From Acarospora socialis (lineage: Eukaryota > Ascomycota > Lecanoromycetes > Acarosporales > Acarosporaceae), in the NCBI GenBank assembly GCA_025617375.2, contig JAMYGW020000002.1, forward strand, positions 310,001 to 374,000: 64,000 nucleotides of DNA, written 5' to 3'. A program made the position numbers and the translations under genes. Of the stretch, positions 37,961 through 50,600 are shown piece by piece (position 1 is the stretch's first letter; each line of letters begins with the position of its first letter). The notes beneath the pieces are model-generated. The model did not search any database. It worked only from the letters and a program-made list of their open reading frames with translations, and was not told the origin of the DNA.

Positions 37961-40900
37961 CTTATTGACTCAATGTCATCATTCTTCTGAGCTAATATTG
38001 ACTTTCTTTCTCAAAATGTTGAAGTGTTCTTGCACAGTTCTTGAGATTTTCTCTTGATTTTCAGGTATTTTCTGAGATATCATATCTCTTTCATTTCATG
38101 AGGTAGTGAGCTTTCCCTCTAATCATTCTCTTGCCTAGAATGTTCTTGACTTTGTATTCTTCATTGGATTTGACAGGTATTTCTGTGATTTGAAGTGGTA
38201 TGGACTGGTTGCAATGCTGTAGCATGAATGCATGAAATATTGAGTGTATTCTCATCTTCTTGAGTAAGTCTAGCTCATAGCTTAATTCTTTAATGTTCTA
38301 TATAATCTTGAATGATTCAATGCTCTTGTTTTTCAGCTTCTTGCTTCTTTTCTTAGTTTGTATGTTATCTGTTTTCAGATATATCTTTTCTTCTTCTTTA
38401 AATGATTTTGTCTTCATTGTTTGTTCTGTCTGCTGTTCAATTCATTTCATTAGATCTTGATGCAGTTTCTTTATCTGAGTGATATTCAAAATCACTTTTT
38501 GACTTTGTGATTCATGTTCTTTGAGATCTCACCATATCTTCAGATTGTAGTCATAGTTCATGTAGAAAGATATTTCTTCTGTGATCTCATTTCTTGTGTT
38601 GTTGTACACAAACTGTGTCATTGACAATAGTCATACTCAGTTGTTCTGATTCTTGTTGACATAGTGTCTCAAGTATGTTTTCACTGTTTAATTCATTCAT
38701 TCACTTTGCTCATTCATCTGTGAGTGATATGTCATTAACATCTTATGTCTTATTCTGAGTTCTGCTGTGAGCATTTCTCAAAACTTGTTTGTAAACAGCT
38801 TGTCTCTGTCAGTGATAAACTTTTTTGATAGTCTGTGATTGCTAATCAATTCTTGCAGTATGGTGTACATCAATACTGATGCTGTCACAGTTTCTTTGAA
38901 TGAAATGAACATTGTGTACTTGGTTAATCTGTTTACTATGATCAATATACTGTTGAATTTCACTCTTCATGCTGAGTTCTTTGACAGTGATAGCTTCATA
39001 ATGAAGTTCATAATAACTGACTTTCATGATGCATCTGATGTGTTCAGTTATGTTACTCTGTTGTATCTTTTATCTCAGTTGATCTTATTTCTTTAACATG
39101 AATTGCACACAGCAATCATTCTGATGACTCAATTTCTAAAATTGCTAATGTTGCATCTTTTTCACACTAGCTTCTCAGTGTGTTTGACTTCTAGATGTTC
39201 ATCAGCTCTGCTGTAGTGACATATTCTGATGAGTTCTTTGTTCATTAAGAAAGCTTGCTCTATCTTGTACATTGCTGCTAAGCTCTTCATGAGAATTTTT
39301 TTGTTGTCTTTGTTTAAAATTTCAATGTGTATCATCTGTATATCTTCATGATCAGATTGTCTGCTCAAGACATCTGCTTCATTATTCTCATTATTCTTCT
39401 TGTAATAAATCTGAAATTCATAATCTGTCAACTGCTTTGTTCAACAAATCTGTCATTGATTAAGTTATTTTGTTGTTGCAAAGTTTCTCAGATTCTTGTG
39501 ATCTGTATAGATCTGAATTGACTTGTTTGTCTTTGCAAGATAAGATTTTCAGTTTTGTAGTGCTTTTACTATCACAAGAAGTTTCTTGTTGTGAATCTCA
39601 TATCTTTTCTTGAGTTCTGATAGTTTTCTAGATTGATATGCTATGAATTTTTGTTGCTCATTCTCAATCTGATATAAACATGCTTTTACTGTGAAATCTG
39701 AAGCATCAGTTTTCAGTGTTTTTTCACATACTGAGTTGAGTATTCTCAGATGTGCTGTTTCACTAAGACTTTTCTTTAATACATAAAATGCATTCTTCTG
39801 CTTCTGATTTCAATGTTATTCTTTGTTTTGTGTGTCAAATGTGTTAGTGGTTTCACAATTCTTGCATAGTTTGATACAAACTTTCAATAATAGTTCATCA
39901 ATTCTAGAAAGACCTGTACTTTCTTGATTCTCTTTGGTGTTGATCAGTTTCTGACTGCTTTTATCTTCTTCAAATTTTTCTTGATCTGTTCAGATTGAAT
40001 CACATAGTCTAGAAACTTAACTTTCTTGGTTTTGAACCTGCTTTTTGACTTTTTCACATACAAGACTTTCTCATTGAGCTTTGTCAATATCTTGCACACA
40101 TGCTCACAGTATTTCTCAAGATCTTCTGAGTATATCAGAATATCATTAAGATATGTGATTACAAAATCATTGAGATATTCTCTCAATATGTCATTGATCA
40201 ATCTCTGAAAGATGATTGGTGCATTTTTCAATTCAAATGACATGATGATGTACTTATAGTGTTCATATCTTGTTCAGAATATTGTCTTTCATTCTTTATC
40301 TTCTTTCATTTTAACTTGATAGTAGGTGTTCTTAAGGTCTAAGCTCATGAATCACTTAGTCTTGCTTAATCAGTCTTGCAACTCTTTTATCAATGGTAGA
40401 AAATAACTGTCTTGATGAGTTATCTCATTGAGTTGTCTATAATCAACACATAGTCATTTCTTGCCATTCTTCTTCAGTACAAACAGGATCAGGTATTCTG
40501 TCAGTGATTTTGATGATTTTATGAATTTTCTCTTTAAATTCTTGTCAAGATAAGTTCTAACTTTCTTGAGCTGGTTCTCACTCATTGAGTATAATGACAT
40601 TCACTTAGGTTGCTTTTCATTCAATAGCAATATCTCATGATTTCATGATCTATGCTCTGATAAGCTCATTTCTAATTGTTTGAGAATTTCATATGTGTCT
40701 TTGATTGCACACATCTCTTTTGTAACTCAATCAATCTTCAGATTTCTTCTGCACAATCAAGACATCTTTAGTACTGCATTGTATCTGATCAATTTCATAA
40801 CATTGAACATTATTTCTTGTGAATTTTCAAGAATCAAGACTTTCACACAGATTTTCTCATCAATTCTTTCAATAACTTCATTTACTATTTGTATGTTGAA

Positions 40901-42937
40901 TGAACAGCACACTCATCATGTCTCTAATTTCAACATATTGATCATCTGTTGACTCATGATATTACTGTTCACTTCAAAATTCATCAATGTGTTAATTTGA
41001 TGTTCATTGATTGTAATCTTGATTCATATTCAATGATCATTGTCTTGTCTTTGAGACATTACTAGCTTCTTATTCTCTAGTTTTGTCAAGAAAGCTCTTC
41101 ATTTTTTGACTCACTTAGTCATTCAGCTCATCTTCAAAGTTCTTGAAATCATCTGAGTTTTCTTTCAATCATGAGATTCACATACTCTAGACTGTATCAC
41201 TCAATGTGTCTTTCTGAGTGTAGTCAGAGTTCATACTGATCATACTTCATCTGCAACTGACTCTCAAAGATTCTTACTCTTTGCAGAAATTCAAGTGATA
41301 TATATTCTTCACTGAAGATTCATCTGTCTTCATTCTGCATGATATACTCTTCAGATAAGTGTATCTCAATCTTGTGACTCTTAGTTTTTCACACAAGAAA
41401 TCTGAGTATCAGTTTTTCTGTGATCATTTGTATGTCTCTCATTAGATCATCAAATTCTTTGCATACTTTCACTTTCTGATTTTAAGTCTCTTGCTCTTTC
41501 TTCTGCATCACATTGCAGTCTGATGTTATTTCTTTTTGAGCACTTAAGTCTTTCTTAACTTTTGCTCAGTACTTTCTCAAGAGCTCTGTCTCAACATTGT
41601 TCAAACTTTTTTCTGTGAGTATATCACTATTGAAAAATATTCAAGATTCATCAATCTGAGATTCATGATCATCAGTCTCTTCAATGTCATCTTCAAGAAC
41701 ATTGTCTTCTTTCTCAGCATCAAGAACTCTTTTCTTGATAAGAATAGCTAATTCTCTTTCACAGATTGATCTGCTGCATTTATCTTTGTTTTTTCTTTTA
41801 AACTTCTGTGAGTACTATCTGACTTTATCTTTCATGCTTATGTGTACTCTGCACATGTCATTGTAACAGACTGTTCAGCTGAGAACATCATACACTATGC
41901 ATATATTCTTCTTAACTGTTACTGCAACATTTTTTCTTTTTATCTGAGATCTGTTGCATTCTCAGACAAGGTGTCTGAGTTTCTTACAGTTGTAACACAT
42001 TCACATTTTGTTTCATGATGTCATCTGAGACTTAGTGAACCACTCTGACTGACATTCATACTTCACTCATCTAGTCTTTCATGACTTCTGATGACACTTC
42101 TTAATTATATTGAGATTCATAGAGTTTGTTCTTTTATGTCTTATCAGTGAAACATATCACTTCATTCACAGTCAGAAGCTTTCTTCTTGACCTTCTATCA
42201 TAGATGACATTCAATATTCTTTTTGTTTCATCTGTCATTTTCATTGACAACTATCAATATTAATATTCAGATCAATCATTCTCTGAAGATTGTCTGGTTG
42301 TTCTGCTCAGACTATTTCATCTTTGATGAACTCTCTCAACTCACAATAGTACTGATAGATAAGTGCTTTGTTATCTCATCTGATAAGTACTGCTAATCAC
42401 TGAAACTCTGTGGCATATACTGCTGCTGATTTACTCTGTCATAAGATTTGAACTTGTTTCTCTGCTGCTCTTTCTTTGTTGATCACTTTGAAGACTTTCT
42501 TTAGTTCTTTCTTAAACTGTGCATAGTCATTGAACATGAACTCTGCATCTGCATTGCATTCTTTGTACTTCTTTCTCAGAAACTCATGCAGTCTGAAATT
42601 AATTCAATCAAAGATTGCATTCACAAGATAGATCATTGCAAACAGTGTCTTTTCTTGATCAATTTGAAACTTCAATTGATTAAATTCAATATACAGATTG
42701 AGCTTTGTCACAAAGACTCACAGCTTTTCTCATTCTTCATCAAAGATATCAGGTATCTAAATCTTTGATGCATTTACAGATAGTTGTATTATCTGAGCTG
42801 ACATCATCAATTGTGCTGTCATTCTACCTGAAGTAAATGGTAGAGGTGAGTTTGTCTGAGCTTGTTTCAAAAATAAGGTTGAGATGTTCTTCTGTGTGTC
42901 AGACATCATACTCATTATATTGTAAGAGTGTTCAAAG

Positions 42938-43289
42938 TGTAACATTCTAATCTGAGATTTCTTGAGTATGTAGAGCTAAGAGTTTGTGCTTATTGATATA
43001 ATAACTGGTCTGAAATGATTCTGATCTTTAACTCTTAGATGATTATTTAAGTTGAACATGATTCTTTTCATAAGAAAAATGACTGTGACTATATACTGAG
43101 TCTGCTCATTGATCTTGCTGTTGAGCTTGTTGAGATGACTTGCTCATGCAATCTGTCAAGCTTGCTCATCAAGCTCATCATCAAGCATGTTGAGATGTCA
43201 CATAACTGCTGTCTAAACATTTTCTGAATGTACATCTTCTGCATGTACATATCAGTTCATTTTAAGTCTGTTCTGACTTGATCATAACA
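42938..43289 (-). repeat. Copy D 5' LTR (352 bp, type 2)
   Basis: It ends in ATCATAACA and is followed by ACAAA, after which the integrase region of copy C resumes. Confidence 0.92.
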
Positions 43290-46200
43290 ACAAACTGTAT
43301 CATTGACAACAGCTGTATTCAATTGTCTTAATTTTTGTTGACATAGTGTCTTAAGTACATTTTCACTGTTTGATTCATTTGTTTACTCTGTTCATCTGTC
43401 TATAAATAATATATTATTAACATTTTATGCTTTATCTTGAGTTCTGTTGTGAGCATTTTTCAAAATTTGCTCATAAACAGTTTGTTTTTATCAGTAATAA
43501 ATTCTTTTGATAGTCTGTAATTGTTAATTAATTCTTGCAGTATAATGTGTGTCAATATTGATGTTGTTGTGATTTCTCTGAATGAAATGAACATTGTGTA
43601 CTTGATTAATCTGTTCACTATAATCAATATATTGTTGAATTTCATTTTTCATGTTGAATCTTTTGATGATGATAGCTTCATGATGAAGTTTATAATAATT
43701 GACTTTCATGACACATCTGATGCATTCAGTTATGTTACTTTATTATATCATTTATTTTGATTAATTCTATTTCTTTGACATGATTCATACACAGTAATCA
43801 TGTTAACAATTCAATTTTTAAAATTGTTAACATTGCATCTTCTTCATACTAGATTCTCAGTGCATTTAACTTCTAGATGTTCTTCAGCTCTGCTGTAATG
43901 ATATATTTTGATGAGTTTTTTATCTGTTAAGAGAGCTTGCTCTATTTTGTGCATTATTGCTAAGTCTTTTGTGAGAATTTCACTCTTGTTTTTGCTGAAA
44001 ATTCTGACATGTATTGTCTGTATATCTTCATGATTGAGTTATCTACTTAAGACATTCACTTCATTATTCTCATTATTTTTCTTGTAATGAATCTGAAATT
44101 CATAGTCTGTCAACTGCTCTGTTCAATGAATCTGTTATTGATTAAGTTGTTTAATTATTGTAAAGTTTCTCAGATTCTTATAATTCATATAGATTTAAAT
44201 TGACTTGCTTGTTTCTGCAAGATAAGATCTTTAATTTTGTAATGCTTTCACTATTGCAAGAAGTTTCTTATCATGAATCTCATATCTTTTCTTGAGTTCT
44301 GACAGTTTTCTAAATCAATATACTATGAATTTTTGTTGTTCATCTTCAATCTAATATAAACATACTTTTACTGCAAAGTCTGAAGCATTGATCTTCAGTA
44401 CTTTTTTGCATGCTGAATTGAATATTCTTAAATGCACTATTTCACTAAGACTTTTCTTTAATGTGTGAAATGCATTTTCTTAATCTTTTTTCAACATCAT
44501 TCTTCACTTTTGCATGTCAAACACATTAATAATTCTGCAATTTTTACATATTCAGATACAAACTTCTAATAATAGTTTGTCAATTTTAGAAAGATCTGTA
44601 CTTTCTTGATTCATTTCAGTATTAATTAGTTTTTGACTGCTTCTGTCTTTTTTAAATTCTTCTTGATCTGTTCAGATTGAATTACATAGTTTAAAAACTC
44701 AATTTTCTTGATTTTGAATCTGCTTTTTGACTTTTTCACATACAAGACTTTTTCATTGAGTCTTGTTAATATCTTGCACACATACTCTTAATACTCTTCA
44801 AGATTCTCTGAATATATCAGAATATCATTAAGATATATGATCACAAAATCATTGAGATATTCTCTCAATGTATCATTAATTAATCTTTAAAAGATGATAA
44901 GAACATTTTTCAGCTCAAATGACATGACAGTGTACTTATAATGTTTATATTGTGTTCAAAATGTCATTTTTCTTTTTTCATCTTCTTTCATTCTAACTCA
45001 GTAGTAGATCTTCTTGAGATTTAAGTTCATGAATCATGTAATTCTTTTTAACTGATCTTGTAACTCTTCTATCAATGATAAGAAATAATTATTTTTATAA
45101 GTTATCTTGTTGAGTTGTCTATAGTCAATACATAGTCATTTTTTCTCATTTTTCTTTGATACAAACAGAATTGAATATTCTCTCAGTGATTTCAATGATT
45201 TTATGAATTTTCTCTTGAGATTCTTGTCAAAATAAGTTTTAACTTTCTTGAGTTAATTCTTGTTCATTGAGTATAATGATATTCACTTAGATTGCTTTTC
45301 ATTTAATAATGATATCTCATAATCTCATGACTTATGTTCTGATAAGCTCATTTTTGATTGTTTAAAGATTTCATATATGTTTTTGACTGCACATATCTCT
45401 TTCATAATTTAGTCAATCTTTGAGTTTCTTCTGTGTAATCAAGACATCATTAATACTGCATTGTATTCTCTTGACTCTATAATGTTAAACATTATTTTTT
45501 GTGAATTTTCAAGAATTAAGACTTTCACACAGATTTTCTCTTTTATTTTTTTTCATAACTTTGTTAATCATTTGTATGTTGAATGAACAGTGCACTCATT
45601 ATATCTCTAACTTCAACATCTTAATGATTCTGCAGTTCATAACATTACTGTTCACTTCAAAATCTATTAATGCATCAATTTGATGTTTGTTGATTGTGAT
45701 TTAAGTTTAAATTTAATAATCATTGTTGCTTCTTTGAGACACTGCTAGCTTCTTGTTCTCTAATTTCATTAAGAAAGTTTTTTATTTTTTGACTCTTCTG
45801 ATTGTTTAACTCATCTTTAAAGCTCTTAAAATCATTTAGATTCTTTTCTGATTATAAAATTCACATACTTTAAACTGTATTGCTCAATGTATTTTTCTGA
45901 GTGTAATCAGAGTTTATACTGATTATATTTCATCTGCAACTGACTCTCTAAGACTTTCACTCTTTGTAGAAATTTAAGTGATATATTCTTCACTGAAAAT
46001 TCATCTGTTTTTATTCTGCATGATATATTTTCTGAGTAAGTATATTTTGATTTTGTGACTTTTTGTCTTTCACACAAGAGATTTAAACAATATTATATTG
46101 TCACTTTTGAAATATTCATCTTTAACAGCTATCATCAGCTTCTCTAGCTGATTATATGTCTTTTATTTTTTTGTATTCTTGTGTTGCACTTCTCATTTTT

Positions 46201-47661
46201 TGACTTGTATCTCTTTTTCAAGCTCTTACTTCTCAAACTGAAGCTTTTCTTCTTTCAACACTCTGTGTTGATTTTCTGAATACTGATATGTTGTCTTCAG
46301 TTTTATGTTGACTTTTTATTTATTGATTTCTTTCTGATTTGCATTCAAATTCAATGCTTATCAGATGCTATCATTGTAGTTTTCTTCTATCTGAATTTCT
46401 TGAGTATTGACTTTTTTAATCTCAGCATCAAGATCTTCTTTCTTGATAAAAGTAGCTAATTCTTTCTCATAAATTGATTTGTTACATTCATCTTTATCTT
46501 TTTTTCTTGACTTCTGTGAATATCATTCAACTCTGTTCTTATTGTTCATATGTACTCAACATAGATCATTGTAACAGACTGTTCAGTTCAGAGTGTTGTG
46601 TATTATGCTTAGTTTCTTTGCTTTTGTTTTGATCATTATTGCTGTGATATCTTTTCTATTCATTTAAGATCTGTTGCACTCTCAGACAAGATGTCTGAGT
46701 TTTTTGCAGTTATAACATATTTGTATCTTGTTTTGCAATGTCATCTAAGACTTATTAAATCACTCTGTTCAGCATTCAGACTCTGTTTATTTAGTTTTTT
46801 ATAACTTCTGATGATGCTTTTCAATTATATTGAGATTTATAGAATTTGTCTTTCTATGTTGTATTGATGAAATATATCTCTTTGTTCACAGTTTGAAGCT
46901 TTCTTCTTAATCTTCTATCATAAATGACATTCAATATTTTTTGTACTTCATCTGATGCTTTTATTAACAACTGTCAATGTTGATACTCAGATTAATCATT
47001 TTCTGAAGATTGTCTGATTGTTTTGCTCAAATTATCTTGTCTTTGATGAACTTTCTCAATTCACAATAGTACTGATAAATAAGTACTTCATTATTTCATC
47101 TGATAAATATTTTTAGTTACTGAAACTCTGTAATGTATACTGTTATCAATTCACTTTGTCACAAAATATAAACTTGTTTCTCTGCTGCTCTTTCTTCATC
47201 AATTACTTTGAAGACTTTCTTCAGTTCTTTTTTGAACTGATTGTAGTCATTGAACATGAATTCTGTATTATTGTTGTATTCTTTGTACTTTTTTTTTTAG
47301 AAATTCATGCAGTTTGAAATCAATTCAGTTGAAGACTGCATCTACTAAATAAATTGTTACAAACAGCATTTTCTCTTAATTGATCTGAAACTTTAATTGA
47401 TTGAATTCAATGTACAGATTAAGTTTAGTCACAAAGACTTACAACTTTTCTCATTCTTCATCAAAGATATCTGATATCTGTATCTCAGATGCACTCAAAG
47501 ATAGTTGTATAACTTAAATCAACATCACTGTTAATTGTGTCATCATTTTATCTGAAGTAGATGATAAAGATAAATTCACTTAAACTTATCTTAAAAACAA
47601 GATTGAGACATTTTTCTGTGTGTCAGACATTGTACTTCTTATATTGTAAGAATATTCAAAG

Positions 47662-48012
47662 TGTAATGTTCTCACAAAAGATTTCTCTCATATTAGAACT
47701 AAGAGTTGTGCTTATTGATATAAAAGCTGATCTGAAATGATTCTGATCTTTAATTCTTAAATTGTTATTTAAGTTGAATATGATTTTTTTCATAAAAAAA
47801 ATGACTATGACTATATACTGAGTCTGCTCATCAATCTCACTGTTAAACTCATTAAGCTGACTTACTTATGCAATCTGTTAAGCTTACTCATTAAGTTCAT
47901 CATCAAGCATGTTAAGATGTCACATAACTTCTGTCTTAACAGACAATCTGTTAAATACTCTTTCTATATATAAGTCAGTTTGAGTTTTATCTCTTTGAGT
48001 ATGACTGTAACA
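47662..48012 (-). repeat. Copy C 5' LTR (351 bp, type 3)
   Basis: The same length as the left LTR, with many transitions between the two. Confidence 0.88.
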
Positions 48013-49774
48013 TTGTTGAAGAAAAAGAAATTCTTGCACATCTGATATAAGTATGAGTTGATGAGATAAGTATGAAATGTATTAATATGATAAATCTCTT
48101 CAGACAGATTCAAGATAGAGACAGCAGAGTTATCATGATGAGTTTGCTTCTTTTCTTTGTTATTTTTCTGATAAACATCTCTTTTCTGATTATAATTATA
48201 TTTACTTATATATTCTTCTTCATTATATTTTTTCTCAGTGAAGACTTTGTCAGAATGCTCAGTTTCATCATGATAAGTTAATTGTGATTAAGATAAATAA
48301 AGATGAAACTGATATAAAGAATATTGATTATTCTGATTATACTGACAAGACTGATCATTATATTCAGTATGCTCATTTTAATTGTCTGAGTTTGTGTTTC
48401 TGAAGATGATTTGAAGAGATTAGTGATAAGAGACTTGTGATGAAGATGTTGGTGAAACATTTATATTGACATTGTATGAACAAGATGAATATAATTGATA
48501 AGACTGATAAAAGTGATTGTAAGCATTGTTCTGATAAGATGAATTGTAAAAAAATTGAGATTCTTGAAACTGATTATATAGACAAAATAAGCAATTATTA
48601 AAATTATTATCTTGACAACAAGACTGATTCTGCTACACAGACTGTGCTGATTTGATAGATTTAGTACAATAATTGTACTTGTTGAATCAGATTTCTTTCA
48701 TATTCTTTATATCTTCAATAAAGAAAGACATCATTCTCAAAGTCATAGAGTAATGAATGCTTTTGCAAAGACTAAAATCAAAACAGTTTCATACTCATGT
48801 AAGCTGAGCAGATGTCTCAGTTATGTTAGCATCTTTTGCATGACAGATTACATTCAAAACAAACTCAGAAAATTTATGATTAATCTGAATGTTCTGAATT
48901 GTGTAATGTTCTGTTTTAAGTATCTTCATTGCATTTAATTGTATATGTTTAAATCATCAGAATAACATTTCTTCTCAATGTTTCACATTTAATTCTTTAC
49001 AAATATATTCTCTCTCTATGATCAAAAGCTGATCAATGTATCAATTTTGAGCTATATCTTGTAGATATTTGTTCAGATTGCATTGTACAACACTGTTAGT
49101 CTTGATACAAGTGATGTTCTTAAATGAGTTAATAAACAGGTGAATGTCATGAAAATAGATCTTTTCATCAATATTGACAATGTTGTTGGCATTGTGATTC
49201 TTTTTGAGATGTAAATTAAAAAACTCTATCTCTTTCAATCAAAATTGAGTATTCTCATCTGTCAGACAGCATCTACAAAACATATTCAATATATTTAAAA
49301 CTAATTTGTCAAAATCATTGAGATTGTCAGAATCAGAATCATATTAACATCATTAAGACAGATTTCATCAATCTGAATAAGATTAATCTGAGTAACAAGA
49401 TAGATCTGCAGTATCAAGATATTGAGAAGTTGAATTGATTATCTTAACACAATCTTTGACACAACTTTCATTTCTGACTTCAATCATCATATCTTTAAGC
49501 ATTTGCATCTGAGTCTCTGAAAAGACTGAATTGATGATGAGAATTTTGTTATGATGACTGACATCATCATTATTGATCATACTACAAGATAACAATGAAC
49601 CACACAGTATACTTTTGTCAGCAAAGATAGACATACATGAACAGATTTCTGAAAACATTGATTTGTATAGTGATAACACTGTTGATTCAGATTTGTCAGA
49701 ATGACTTGATGAGAAAGATAAGAACTGATGAAGTTTTTATTCAACTTGAAAAGAATCAGACTGATTAATATTGT

Positions 49775-50135
49775 TGTAATGTTCTAATCTGGGATTTTCT
49801 GAGTATGTAGAACTAAGAGTTTATGCTTGTTGATATAACAGCTGATCTGAAATGGTTCTGGACTTTAACTCTTAGATGATTACTTAAGTTGAACATGATC
49901 ATTTTCATAAGAGAAATGATTCTACTATATAGAATGTGCTTGATGTCTCTGTGTTGAGCACTCTTGATGTCTTGATGTCTCAATGTCAAGGGGTTGAGTT
50001 CTCAGCTTGCCTGCTTGCCATTGAGCCATTGTGTCATCACATGACTGCTGCCTAGCAGTTCTTCCTGTATGCACTTCAGGTAAACTTCTGGTTTCAGACC
50101 TGTGAGTTTCTTTCTCTTTGAACATGATCATAACA
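49775..50135 (-). repeat. Copy E 3' LTR (361 bp, type 1)
   Basis: On the plus strand it runs from TGTAATGTTCTAATC to GATCATAACA. The purine tract of the element lies just after it, read as CCATTCTTTTTCTTC on the plus strand. Confidence 0.93.
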
Positions 50136-50210
50136 CCATTCTTTTTCTTCAGGTGCTAGTTCTCTAGGGTTTATTTAAGTGAGAGTATATAACAATTTTC
50201 ATCATCAGCA

Positions 50211-50600
50211 ATGATGCTTCCTAAAAATTCCAATCACCTAAGAATTGCAAAGAAAATTCAACTCAGTGGTAGTCTTGCTACATTTTCTTGTGAATTCTGT
50301 ACTGCTTGTGGTCTCAATTGCTTTGTTATGGTTGGTGAAAGGTTGAAATGTGATAAGTGTATTTGCCGCAGTTGTTTGTGCATTGCAGTTTTGTGAAAGT
50401 CTCTCAACAGGACTTGTCTTTTTCTCTGAAAAGAAATAAGTGATGTGAATGCAGTTTTTGATGCTCTTGCTGTCAAGATGATGCATCTTCAAAAGACTTT
50501 GAATCAAACAGATCATTGTGTTGTGCAGAAGATTGACTGTCTTGCTGCTGAACTTGGTAGTGATAATGATGAGACTGAGAATGAAGATTCTTGCACATAG
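50211..50600 (+). pseudogene. Opposite-strand Cys-rich frame in copy E
   Basis: The best-kept example. It begins with two Met codons; from the second the frame is 129 codons, as in copy A. Visible features: NSNHLRIAKKIQ basic block, FSCEFCTACGLNCFVM, KCDKC, a central helical part, and the acidic end SDNDETENEDS. Function unknown. Confidence 0.55.

Larger units (their letters stand above)
37120..43289 (-). mobile_element. Ty3/gypsy chromovirus copy D inside copy C (6,170 bp)
   Basis: LTRs 37,120-37,471 and 42,938-43,289 (352 bp each, type 2), with exact TSD ACAAA at 37,115-37,119 and 43,290-43,294. It sits in the integrase region of copy C, so D is younger than C. Parts from the right: gag about 42,920-42,030, CCHC about 42,000-41,930, coiled-coil spacer about 41,900-41,000, protease about 40,960-40,680, RT about 40,620-39,950, RNase H about 39,820-39,440, integrase about 39,250-38,450, chromodomain about 38,180-38,080. 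The coiled-coil spacer differs in sequence from copies A, B, C and E. It looks structurally whole but is coding-dead, with dozens of breaks. Confidence 0.93.
35627..48012 (-). mobile_element. Ty3/gypsy chromovirus copy C, split by copy D
   Basis: Minus strand; LTRs 35,627-35,977 and 47,662-48,012 (351 bp each, type 3). Without copy D and its TSD it is about 6.21 kb. Parts from the right: gag about 47,640-46,760, CCHC about 46,740-46,650, coiled-coil spacer to about 45,700, protease about 45,650-45,350, RT about 45,250-44,650, RNase H about 44,450-44,050, integrase about 43,950-43,290 continuing 37,119 to about 36,950, chromodomain about 36,700-36,600. It is coding-dead with dozens of breaks. 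Its flanks, ATAAT (35,622-35,626) and TTGTT (48,013-48,017), do not match and cannot be reconciled by transitions. That is unlike the other copies. Confidence 0.88.
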
